A DNA stretch of 50,626 bases, from positions 1 through 50,626 of the forward strand of contig CAKKPG010000015.1 in assembly GCA_919901555.1 (NCBI GenBank), in the 5' to 3' direction. Below are positions 8,121 to 16,996 of this stretch, piece after piece. Source of the DNA: Nitrospiria bacterium. Lineage in GTDB: Bacteria > Nitrospirota > UBA9217. Both the position numbers and the translations under genes were made by a program. Every line of letters begins with the position of its first letter. Position 1 is the first letter of the stretch. The notes beneath the pieces were generated by a model. It did no database searches and was not told where the DNA came from. It saw only the letters and a program-made list of their open reading frames with translations.

Positions 8121-11100
8121 ATGAACAAGGAAAAAGAAAACCAAAACTCATCTTCGCAATTCCTCAAAACAGATGGAGGAAAGACAAAATCTAATGCGAT
8201 TGAAACTCCCTCGATTTCCTTGCCAAAGGGTGGTGGAGCCATTAAAGGGATTGATGAGAAATTTTCCGTGAATGCCGTAAATGGCACAGCTTCTTTTTCC
8301 ATACCCCTTCCTTTTTCTCCTGCCCGAGGTGTTTCGCCCGCGTCGAGTTTATCTTATAATTCCGGGGCCGGAAACGGTGTTTTCGGGTTAGGGTGGAGTC
8401 TCGGCTTATCTTCTATAAAACGTAAAACCGATAAAAGGCTGCCTCAGTATCTGGATTATATAGATTCCGACACCTTTCTTTTTTCTGAGGCTGAGGACCT
8501 CGTTCCGGAATTCAAAAAAGAAGCGGACGGAAGTTTTAGTAAAGATGCAGATGGGAATTGTGTAATCAAGAAAAAGGATTCAGCAGACGGTAAATTTGCC
8601 CTTAGATTCTACAAACCCCGAATTGAAGGCTTATTTGCCCGCATAGAAAGATGGCAGCATAAAACAACCGGTGAGATTAAATGGCGGGTAATTACCAAAG
8701 AAAATGTTACAACCTTGTTTGGATGGAGCGCCGGTTCAAGGATCGCCGACCCAAAGGATGCCGATAAAATCTTTGAATGGCTGCCTGAATTTGTCTTTGA
8801 CGACAAAGGCAATTGCACCCATTACCTCTATAAGAAAGAAGACGACAAGGGATTTAACCCTTCACTGCCGCACAATAAAAACCGCATTGAAAACGGAAAT
8901 ATTGCTTACACTAATCTGTATTTAGAAAAGGTACTATACGGCAATAAAACTCCCTATAAAAATTTCAATGACGCATATCCCATCGGAACAGATTACCTGT
9001 TCCAAACGGTATTTGATTACGGAGAGTACGACGCTAACGCCCCCTATGTCAAAATAAAGGATTGGGATTTCAGACAGGATGCATTTTCAGAATACAAATC
9101 CGGTTTTGAGATAAGGACCACAAGACTCTGCAAAAGGGTTTTGCTGTTTCACAAATTCGATGGGCCTAATGAATATTCCGGGCCGGTTAAATCCCTCAAC
9201 TTTGAATACGATACTTCAAGCGAAGAAGATTTCAGTTTCTTAAAGTCCATTACTGCGTATGGATATATTAAGAAACCTGATGGAACCTACACGCATAAAA
9301 ATCTTCCTTCTACCGAGTTTGAATATCAAAAACACGACTGGAATAAAGATGTCAAATCTATTTCACCGGATGCTTTAGTTCATGCCCCCGCCGGATTGGA
9401 TGAACAGCTCTATCAATTCACTGACTTATTTAACGAGGGTCTCTCCGGAATACTCACCGAACAGGCCAATGGCTGGTATTACAAGCATAATCTGGGTGAT
9501 GGGCAATTTGAACAGGCTAAATTGGTAACGCCAAAGCCCTCTTTTGCGGGTTTGGGCGGTCGGTTGCAATTAGCTGATCTGGATGCCGACGGCGGTAAAC
9601 AATTGGTGAGCTATAGCTCCCAACCCAAAGGATATTTTGAGCTAAGCGATGAGGACGAATGGCAGCCATTCAGGACATTTGACAGCCTTCCGAATATTGA
9701 TTTGAGTGATGCCAATACCCGTATGCTTGACCTGAACGGCGACGGCAAACCCGAAGCGCTGATTACCGAAGAGAATGTATTTACCTGGTATGAATCTGCC
9801 GGCAGGAAAGGTTTTACACAGGCTTATAAAACACCTAAATCATTTGATGAAGAGAAGGGTCCTCATCTTGTATTTTCCGACCCCAAGCAAACCATCTATC
9901 TGGCGGATATGTCGGGCGATGGAATGACGGATATTGTCCGCATTCGCAATGGAGAGATTTGCTATTGGCCCAACTTGGGATATGGCAAGTTCGGCGCTAA
10001 AGTCGGTATGGACAATGCGCCTGTTTTTGATCATCCGGATGCCTTCAATCCTTCCTATTTGCGATTAGCCGATATTGACGGCTCAGGCACTACGGATATT
10101 ATTTATCTGGGTAAAAACAGATTCAGTTGTTGGAAAAATTTAAGCGGCAATCGTTTTAGCGCCACGCCTTTTGAAATAGACGCCTTCCCTGAAATACACA
10201 CTCAATCTAAAATAACCGTAACCGACCTGCTCGGGAACGGCGTGGCCTGTATTGTGTGGTCAAGCAGTCTCGCCAAGGATGCGAATCCTCCTTTAAAGTA
10301 CATAGACCTGATGAACGGCAAGAAGCCACACATCATGGTCTTTTATAAAAATAATCTCGGCAAAGAAGTAACTCTTGAGTACGCGCCTTCCACTAAATTC
10401 TATGTTGAAGATAAATTAGCGGGAAAACCATGGGTAACCAAACTGCATTTTCCGGTGCATTGCATATCCGAAACCGAAACCAGAGACAGGATTTCAGGCT
10501 ATCGCTTTGTGAGCTCCTATAAATACCACCATGGCTACTACGACCATGCCGAGCGGGAGTTTAGAGGCTTTGGCATGGTGGAGCAAACAGATGCGGAGCA
10601 TTATGACCATTGGATAAAAGGGGACGCGAGCAATATCGTGGACAAAACCCTGCATCAAGAGCCCGTCATTACCAAATCATGGTTTCATACAGGCGCTTTT
10701 TTAAGCCGGAATAAAATACTCAACCAGTTTGCCCATGAATACTGGTATGAAGAAATGAACCGGCAAGGCTATGCAGTGGTTAATAACGAAGTGTCATTGC
10801 CGGATGCCAGATTGATTACCGCTCCCGGTTTAGACCCGACATTGATTGATCGCCTGAGTGCACAAGAATGGCGGGAAGCTTTGCGTGCCTGCAAAAGCAT
10901 GGGTTTGCGTTCGGAAGTGTTTGCAAAAGACGCCCCTTTGGTGGGCGCTACAGCCGACCAACTCAAAAAAGAATTAACGCCTTTCACCGTTGCTACGCAC
11001 AATAGTGTGATAGAACTATTACAGCCAAAAGGGCAAAACAAACACGCCGTTTTTATCGTTAAAGAAAGCGAAGCCATTACCTACAGCTGCGAGCGAAACA

Positions 11101-14100
11101 CCGAAGACCCGCGCATTGCCCATAGTCTGAATATAAAATTAGACGAATATGGAAATGTATTGGAATCAGCTTCGGTGGTGTACCCGAGAAAGATAACAGA
11201 TGCTTCTTTGCCCGCGGAAACGCAGGAAGCGCAGAACAAAACGCTGATTATATATACGCAAAACCACTTTACCAATGATATCGATACAGCCGATGCCTAT
11301 CGCCTGAGACTTCCATCAGAAGTAAAAACCTATGAATTGAAGGGTGTGACTAAAGCCGATCCGTTATACTCCGTAGGTGAATTTCAGAACATTCTTACCG
11401 CTGCCAATGAAACAGGGTATCATCAAATTGACACAAATCCCGCCCCCGGAACTTCCCAGAAAAGATTAATAGAGCATATACGAACCACATTTTATAAAAA
11501 TGACCTCACCGGCGCATTAGCTTTACATCAGTTAGAATCAAAAGGACTCCCTTTTGAAAGCTACCAATTGGCTTATACGCCTGCCCTTATTGCCGATCTT
11601 TTTGGCGCAAAGGTAAATGCGGCCCTGATGCTGGAAGGCAAGTTTTCCCACAGCGAGGGAGACGGCAACTGGTGGATACGCTCCGGCACTACTCAGTTTA
11701 TAGAAGGCGCGGAAACAGTTTCCGATGCACAGGCTCGTTTCTATGCGCCTATCTCTTACACAGACCCTTACGGCGCTAAAACAAAGGTGAAATATTACAG
11801 CAACTATTTTCTTTTTATTGAAGAGACAGAAGATGCGTTAGGCAATAAGGCAAAGGTAGATCTTTTTAATTTTCGCACGCTTTCACCCATGCGGATGAAA
11901 GATGCCAATAACAATATCTCCGAAGCCATCACCGATGAATTGGGCTTGGTGAAGGCCATGGCGGTATTTGGCAAAGGTAACGAGGCGGATGATTTAACAG
12001 GGTTAAATGAATTTACTGGTGCTGCAGAAAAAACTCAGGTTGTAAACTTTTTCAATGCCCCTGACCCTGTTCAATTAACTAACCTTGGTAAAAACCTACT
12101 GCAACATGCTACTGCAAAATTTGTCTATGATTTCGATGTCTATAAAAATACCGGTAAACCGACAGTAATAGCGTCCATTGTTCGGGAAGAGCATTTTCAA
12201 AAGAACAACAATTCACCAGTTCAACTCAGCTTTGAATATTCCAACGGCCTTGGACAGGTGGTGATGAAAAAAGTACAGGCAGAACCCGGGCTTGCCAAAC
12301 AAGCGACAGTCAACCCTGATAACACCTATACCATTTCCGACATTGACACTTCCGCTCTCGTTCCAAAACAACTCCGCTGGATTGGCAATGGCAGAACCGT
12401 CCTCAACAATAAAGGCAATGCCGTAAAACAATACGAGCCATACTTTTCGGTAACGCACAAATATGAAGATATAAAAGAATTGGTTGAAACCGGCGTTACT
12501 CCTATTATGTATTACGATGCGATGGGGCGGCTCATCAAAACTGAAATGCCGGATACTACCTTCTCAAAAACCGAATTTGATTCATGGAAACAAAGCGTCT
12601 ATGACCAAAACGATACAGTATTGGAATCATCCTGGTATCATAACCGCACCAACCGCCTGATTGACGCCGAACTGATTGCCGAAGGCAAAGACCCGGCAAG
12701 GGAAAAAACAGCAGCGGATAAAGCCGCCAAACACGCCAATACGCCCAATGTGCAGCACTTTGACACTTTGGGCAGTCCCGTTTTATCAATAGAACACAAT
12801 AAAAATATCGTCACAGAGGCAGATGAATTTTACCATACTAAAGTGAAATTAGACATTGAAGGCAATCTGCGAGGTGTAACCGATGCCCGTAACAATGTTG
12901 TGATGCAGTATAAATATGATATGCTGGGCAATAAGGTGTATCAAAAGAGCATGGATGCCGGACAGAGATGGCTGCTGATTAATATCTTGGGCAACCCGTT
13001 GCGCACATGGGATGAACGCAATCATGAGTTTGAATTTTTTTATGACAACCTGCACCGTCCCACACAAAGCAAAGTATTGGGTGGAGATGGCGACACTCTG
13101 CTTGACCATGTTTTTGACCAGATTTTCTACGGAGAAGCGGAGGCTAACCCTGAACTTAAGAATCTCAGAGGGCAGGTTGTAAAACACTACGATACCGGCG
13201 GATCCGTGGAAACGCCGGAATATGACTTCAAAGGACAGCCAAAATCTACCACACGTAAGCTATTTAAAAATTACAAAAGCGTAGCCAACTGGATAGATGT
13301 CAATTTAGTTACAGACCTTGAAACCGAAAGCTATACCTTTATTACCGAAACCGATGCCCTCGGCAGAATTACCCAACAAACCGCTCCCGATGGCAGCATC
13401 ATCACGCCGTCATACAACGAAGCGGGACTGCTCAATGGCGAAAGCGTAGCCCATGCCGACCCCGCTATCACCACTGTCTATATCAAAGACATAGACTACA
13501 ACGAAAAAGGCCAGCGCAATAAAATCATCTATGGCAATGATGTCATTACTAAATTTTACTACGACAAAGAAACCTTCCGCCTCAAAAGATTAGAAACCAA
13601 ACGACAGAATAACGACCCGCTGCAGGATTGGTATTATACCTTTGATCCAGCCGGGAACATTACCCATATTGAAGATAAAAACATTCCGGTTGTTTTTTTT
13701 GATAACCAAAAAATCACAGGTGTTTCAACCTACATCTACGATGCCCTCTACCGCCTGGTGGAAGCCACAGGCAGGGAAAACGATGCTGCCTTGATTTTTG
13801 ACGGCAAGGACAACTTGAACGATGCACCCTTCATACACCAGTTGAATCCCGGCGACCCTATGGCAGTGCGGAATTATACACAAAACTTCCGATATGATGC
13901 AGTTGGCAATATCCTGCAAATGCAACACCAGGCAGCCGGTAACAACTGGACAAGAGATTACGATTATCAGGCTGCCAACAACCGATTAATCAGCGCTCAA
14001 ATAGGTGCGAACACTTACAACTACCCGCACCATGCACAGCATGGTTATATGACTGCCATGCCGCACTTGGAAGACATGGGATGGAACTTCAAAGAAGAAC

Positions 14101-15650
14101 TCATAAAAACCATACGCCAGAAACGCATTGACGGCGGAACACCGGAAACTACTTATTACCAATACGATGGACAAGGGCAACGCATACGGAAAATAACAGA
14201 AAATCAGGCCGATGCGGGTGATACGCCCACAAAAAAAGAAGAACGGATTTATATAGCAAGTTACGAACTCTACAAAAAATACAGCGGCGCAGATGCAGGG
14301 TTAAAACGAATCAGCCTGAGCCTGATGGATAAGCAGCACCGTTTTGTGATGATAGAGACCCGCAATGATGTGGACGATGGAACAGAAAGACATCTGGTGC
14401 GTTATCAGCTCCATAACCATCTGGGTTCGGCAAGTTTAGAATTAGATGGAACTATCGATGCCAAAGTCATTTCTTACGAAGAATACCACCCTTACGGCAC
14501 TACTGCCTACCAAGCCAAAAACAATGACATAAAATCTGCTGCAAAACGGTATCGGTATACGGGGATGGAGAGGGATGAGGAAAGCGGGCTGAGTTACCAC
14601 TCGGCGAGGTATTACGCGGCGTGGTTGGGGAGGTGGACGAACTGTGATCCTGCGGGACTAGTAGATGGGCACAACACATACATCTACTGTCGCTGTCGTC
14701 CGATCACTCGTTCAGATCCTAGCGGGATGGATTCAATTACTTTCACCGACGAGGATATCCAAGCTCACCCGGAATCACATGTCATTATCGGTCGACGGCC
14801 GGATGCGTCACCACCAACTCCACCGACGCAGCCTGCTGGCGGACCAACTCAACCGTCCGGCGGGACAGAATCTCCGCGCCCTGCGGTTAATCCTGAAGTC
14901 GCGAATCTACCCGCCAATCGCTATGTCGATGCCTTCGAGTCCGTTCACTACGACCTCGACTACCGCGCCACTGGTGGAAATCTCTCAACGTGGCTTCAAG
15001 TCCGATATCGGGATGGCACAACAATCGACATTAGCACCTACGATATTCACGAGGATCGTCCAGGTGCCTCGACGATGATCGGGCAGATGTCGCGTGCACA
15101 TTTAGGTGAGGGCGGCCGCATCTTTCCTGAGCAAATGAACTCCTCAACAACGCCACGCCTCGCTGCCGCGAGGCGGGCCGCTATTGAGACGATGGAGGAG
15201 CATAACTACGAGTTCATGGTGGCGGCGATGCCGGCGGTCCTGTTCATCATCTTCCAAGCCGCTGCCCCGATTGCTGCCGCTCCTCCGACCCGAACGACCC
15301 CACGGCTTCCATCGGTGCGTCAGGCCCCTGCGGGCGGTGCTGTGCGCTGGGGCTTCTGGAGCGATCTACCGAAAGTTGTTCGGAATGGTCGGGAATACGC
15401 CCAGATCAATGGACGCCTATATACACGTCATGCAATCGATCGGATGACACCGAGAGGATTTGGAACAGCGGCAGGCGAAGCGGGCGCTGCCGGGCGTGGT
15501 GTTCCTACGATGGTTGTTGAGGACGTGATACAGAACGGCGCTGAGATAGGCCGGCGTGTTGTTGACGGCGCACTTCGCATTCAAAGGCGCATCGGTAATG
15601 TCTCGGTCGTAACGGAAGGCAACGTAGTAATCACAGTAATCACTCACTAG
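8121..15650 (+). CDS. Tc toxin TcB-TcC fusion: SpvB, beta-propeller and Rhs shell with variable toxin tip
   Basis: A 2509-residue protein that combines the cocoon subunits TcB and TcC of ABC toxins. In order: SpvB domain (from about residue 33, LPKGGGAIKGIDEKF, GNGVFGLGWSLGL); FG-GAP/VCBS propeller blades (about 480-680, DLNGDGKPEALITE, DMSGDGMTDIVRI); TcdB middle domains (about 735-1010); YD/Rhs repeats (about 1380-2140); and the Rhs core ending GRWTNCDPAGLVDG and DPSG (about 2176-2205), which carries the Asp residues of the self-cleaving protease that frees the effector. The last 300 residues are the hypervariable tip: a Pro-rich linker, a hydrophobic helix (about 2362-2385) and a C-terminal domain with LYTRHAIDRMTPRGFG and VVTEGNVVITV, which resembles small BECR-fold (DUF4258-like) RNase toxins. 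Codon use changes sharply near 14560-14700. The start is supported only by a weak AAAGGT site. Confidence 0.9.
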   Translation: MNKEKENQNSSSQFLKTDGGKTKSNAIETPSISLPKGGGAIKGIDEKFSVNAVNGTASFSIPLPFSPARGVSPASSLSYNSGAGNGVFGLGWSLGLSSIKRKTDKRLPQYLDYIDSDTFLFSEAEDLVPEFKKEADGSFSKDADGNCVIKKKDSADGKFALRFYKPRIEGLFARIERWQHKTTGEIKWRVITKENVTTLFGWSAGSRIADPKDADKIFEWLPEFVFDDKGNCTHYLYKKEDDKGFNPSLPHNKNRIENGNIAYTNLYLEKVLYGNKTPYKNFNDAYPIGTDYLFQTVFDYGEYDANAPYVKIKDWDFRQDAFSEYKSGFEIRTTRLCKRVLLFHKFDGPNEYSGPVKSLNFEYDTSSEEDFSFLKSITAYGYIKKPDGTYTHKNLPSTEFEYQKHDWNKDVKSISPDALVHAPAGLDEQLYQFTDLFNEGLSGILTEQANGWYYKHNLGDGQFEQAKLVTPKPSFAGLGGRLQLADLDADGGKQLVSYSSQPKGYFELSDEDEWQPFRTFDSLPNIDLSDANTRMLDLNGDGKPEALITEENVFTWYESAGRKGFTQAYKTPKSFDEEKGPHLVFSDPKQTIYLADMSGDGMTDIVRIRNGEICYWPNLGYGKFGAKVGMDNAPVFDHPDAFNPSYLRLADIDGSGTTDIIYLGKNRFSCWKNLSGNRFSATPFEIDAFPEIHTQSKITVTDLLGNGVACIVWSSSLAKDANPPLKYIDLMNGKKPHIMVFYKNNLGKEVTLEYAPSTKFYVEDKLAGKPWVTKLHFPVHCISETETRDRISGYRFVSSYKYHHGYYDHAEREFRGFGMVEQTDAEHYDHWIKGDASNIVDKTLHQEPVITKSWFHTGAFLSRNKILNQFAHEYWYEEMNRQGYAVVNNEVSLPDARLITAPGLDPTLIDRLSAQEWREALRACKSMGLRSEVFAKDAPLVGATADQLKKELTPFTVATHNSVIELLQPKGQNKHAVFIVKESEAITYSCERNTEDPRIAHSLNIKLDEYGNVLESASVVYPRKITDASLPAETQEAQNKTLIIYTQNHFTNDIDTADAYRLRLPSEVKTYELKGVTKADPLYSVGEFQNILTAANETGYHQIDTNPAPGTSQKRLIEHIRTTFYKNDLTGALALHQLESKGLPFESYQLAYTPALIADLFGAKVNAALMLEGKFSHSEGDGNWWIRSGTTQFIEGAETVSDAQARFYAPISYTDPYGAKTKVKYYSNYFLFIEETEDALGNKAKVDLFNFRTLSPMRMKDANNNISEAITDELGLVKAMAVFGKGNEADDLTGLNEFTGAAEKTQVVNFFNAPDPVQLTNLGKNLLQHATAKFVYDFDVYKNTGKPTVIASIVREEHFQKNNNSPVQLSFEYSNGLGQVVMKKVQAEPGLAKQATVNPDNTYTISDIDTSALVPKQLRWIGNGRTVLNNKGNAVKQYEPYFSVTHKYEDIKELVETGVTPIMYYDAMGRLIKTEMPDTTFSKTEFDSWKQSVYDQNDTVLESSWYHNRTNRLIDAELIAEGKDPAREKTAADKAAKHANTPNVQHFDTLGSPVLSIEHNKNIVTEADEFYHTKVKLDIEGNLRGVTDARNNVVMQYKYDMLGNKVYQKSMDAGQRWLLINILGNPLRTWDERNHEFEFFYDNLHRPTQSKVLGGDGDTLLDHVFDQIFYGEAEANPELKNLRGQVVKHYDTGGSVETPEYDFKGQPKSTTRKLFKNYKSVANWIDVNLVTDLETESYTFITETDALGRITQQTAPDGSIITPSYNEAGLLNGESVAHADPAITTVYIKDIDYNEKGQRNKIIYGNDVITKFYYDKETFRLKRLETKRQNNDPLQDWYYTFDPAGNITHIEDKNIPVVFFDNQKITGVSTYIYDALYRLVEATGRENDAALIFDGKDNLNDAPFIHQLNPGDPMAVRNYTQNFRYDAVGNILQMQHQAAGNNWTRDYDYQAANNRLISAQIGANTYNYPHHAQHGYMTAMPHLEDMGWNFKEELIKTIRQKRIDGGTPETTYYQYDGQGQRIRKITENQADAGDTPTKKEERIYIASYELYKKYSGADAGLKRISLSLMDKQHRFVMIETRNDVDDGTERHLVRYQLHNHLGSASLELDGTIDAKVISYEEYHPYGTTAYQAKNNDIKSAAKRYRYTGMERDEESGLSYHSARYYAAWLGRWTNCDPAGLVDGHNTYIYCRCRPITRSDPSGMDSITFTDEDIQAHPESHVIIGRRPDASPPTPPTQPAGGPTQPSGGTESPRPAVNPEVANLPANRYVDAFESVHYDLDYRATGGNLSTWLQVRYRDGTTIDISTYDIHEDRPGASTMIGQMSRAHLGEGGRIFPEQMNSSTTPRLAAARRAAIETMEEHNYEFMVAAMPAVLFIIFQAAAPIAAAPPTRTTPRLPSVRQAPAGGAVRWGFWSDLPKVVRNGREYAQINGRLYTRHAIDRMTPRGFGTAAGEAGAAGRGVPTMVVEDVIQNGAEIGRRVVDGALRIQRRIGNVSVVTEGNVVITVITH

Positions 15651-15661
15651 GAGGAAAGTTG

Positions 15662-15928
15662 ATGAACCAACATACTCAGAGGCAAATCTCACGGATATTC
15701 GAAGCTTTCCGTCAGTATCAGACGTCACGAATGAGCCTTTCTGAGTTCCAGGGAACGGTAGAGGGTACCCTCGATGCTTTCGAGGGTTCGGACGAGGTAG
15801 CGCGATTGCTGAGGTGGCTCACAGCCGAGCTTGAGACCATCAGATTCATGTCACCTGAATGCGAGCACCAAGCGGAGATTGAAAGGTGCATGGAGCGGTT
15901 TCGCACTGACCTTTCGAGCCAGCAGTAG
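15662..15928 (+). CDS. Small helical protein, candidate immunity protein to the toxin tip
   Basis: An 88-residue, acidic, predicted all-helical protein (MNQHTQRQISRIFEAF, SLSEFQGTVEGTLDAFEG). Its AGGAGG ribosome-binding site overlaps the TAG stop of the toxin gene and the ATG lies 7 bp further, so the two are translationally coupled. A TTG at 15659 would add one residue but fits the spacing less well. It shares the GC-rich composition of the toxin tip and not that of the genes on either side. Position, size, coupling and shared composition are those of a cognate immunity gene of a polymorphic toxin; that role is inferred, and no family could be confirmed by eye. Confidence 0.7.
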   Translation: MNQHTQRQISRIFEAFRQYQTSRMSLSEFQGTVEGTLDAFEGSDEVARLLRWLTAELETIRFMSPECEHQAEIERCMERFRTDLSSQQ

Positions 15929-16095
15929 CCCGCGTAGGTAGGCGTGCATGCAATGAACCCAACAACAATGGCTTCTTGAATTCTGCAACTTGGAGGTTAG
16001 AAGAAAATAATCATTGATTATTAAGTTTGACCGATGGCTGAGGCAAATAAACAATACATGCAATATAAGTTTTGAAAGTTACAGAGGAGAACATT

Positions 16096-16716
16096 ATGAT
16101 ACCATCTTTCACCACTATTCTCAACACTGCCAAAGACCTTGAAAGTCTCTTTGGCAAGGTAAAAGATAAGCTGCTCAACAATCCTACCGAAGCATCTGCA
16201 AAACTTGCTGAGGTGTTGGGAGAGTTGAGTCTCATCTTGGAGTTTGTTGAAAAGGAAACTGTCCGTTACCTCGAGATTATTTTCCTGCCGGACAAAAGCA
16301 ATTTTATCCCATGCAGATCTGCTCTGCTTTCATTGGAAAGCGGTTATGTAACCATCAAAGGCTACGAAGCCCGCGGGCATTGCCACAAGATCATGAACAT
16401 CTACGAAAGGTATTTGGATCGCTGGTTCAGCAAAGTGCTGGATGTCCAGGAAGCGCAGCAAATCAAAGAACTTTTTGAGCGAATGAACACTGCTGATGGA
16501 GATATGATTGACGGCATCAAGGAAATCACTCACTGGCTTAAAGATGAATCAGAAGCCATTCTTCAAATGGTGGATGCAGACCAATTGGATATGGCAAACC
16601 AACAAATTAAATCTGCAAGATTGGCCGTACAGCAAACCCGTAGGGATATAGTGGAGGCATTGGCGCAATTGAAATTGCTGCAAGCGAGTTTTATTGTTTC
16701 TTCACAAACTATATAA
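16096..16716 (+). CDS. Helical protein of unknown function in the Tc island
   Basis: A 206-residue protein, apparently all alpha-helical with heptad-like stretches (AKLAEVLGELSLILEFVEKE, QQIKSARLAVQQTRRDIVEA), no signal peptide and no membrane segment. An in-frame TTG at 16072 extends the frame, but ATG 16096 has a GAGGAG site 6 bp upstream and is preferred. The AT-rich codon use matches the TcA gene, and the same GAGGAG-type ribosome-binding site precedes this gene, the fragment after it and TcA, suggesting one operon. I do not recognise the family. A chaperone, loading factor or release-related helper for the toxin would fit the position but is speculation. Confidence 0.75.
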   Translation: MIPSFTTILNTAKDLESLFGKVKDKLLNNPTEASAKLAEVLGELSLILEFVEKETVRYLEIIFLPDKSNFIPCRSALLSLESGYVTIKGYEARGHCHKIMNIYERYLDRWFSKVLDVQEAQQIKELFERMNTADGDMIDGIKEITHWLKDESEAILQMVDADQLDMANQQIKSARLAVQQTRRDIVEALAQLKLLQASFIVSSQTI

Positions 16717-16749
16717 TGAATTGAAATATTCATAAAGAGGAGAAATATC

Positions 16750-16960
16750 ATGGCAAATCAAGTTGAAAACAAAAAAGCAAAACCTCGTTCTCGGACGAGT
16801 GGTTGACAGGCTCAACCGCCCTTTGGCAAATCTCATCGTGCAGGCATTTGACCGCGACATGCGCTCAGAAGAGCTGCTGGGTGAAAGCATCACCGATAGA
16901 GATGGGAAATACGAAATAGCATGGTCGCATAGCCAGTTGATTTGCTGCTATTGTCGGTGA
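16750..16960 (+). pseudogene. Broken N-terminal fragment of a TcA-type protein
   Basis: A good start (ATG 16750 with GAGGAG upstream) opens MANQVENKKAKPRSRTSG and stops at TGA. In the next frame, joined through an A-rich run at about 16773-16786, one reads LVLGRVVDRLNRPLANLIVQ, then FDRDMRSEELLGE and DRDGKYEIAW. That resembles the transthyretin-like domain (GxVxDxxGxPLxxxxVxAFDRDLRSEExLGE) that opens many large Tc subunit A proteins. The frame ends at 16960 after only about 55 residues of the domain. One frameshift plus truncation indicates a decayed gene start left beside the intact TcA gene, whose own N-terminus differs. Confidence 0.7.
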
Positions 16961-16996
16961 AATAGAAATGAATAAAATATAGAGGAGAAAATGGTT

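Noticed and set aside
16750-16960. Programmed frameshift in the A-rich run of the TcA fragment
   Set aside because: The downstream frame ends after about 55 residues and the intact TcA gene follows with its own signals, so decay is simpler.
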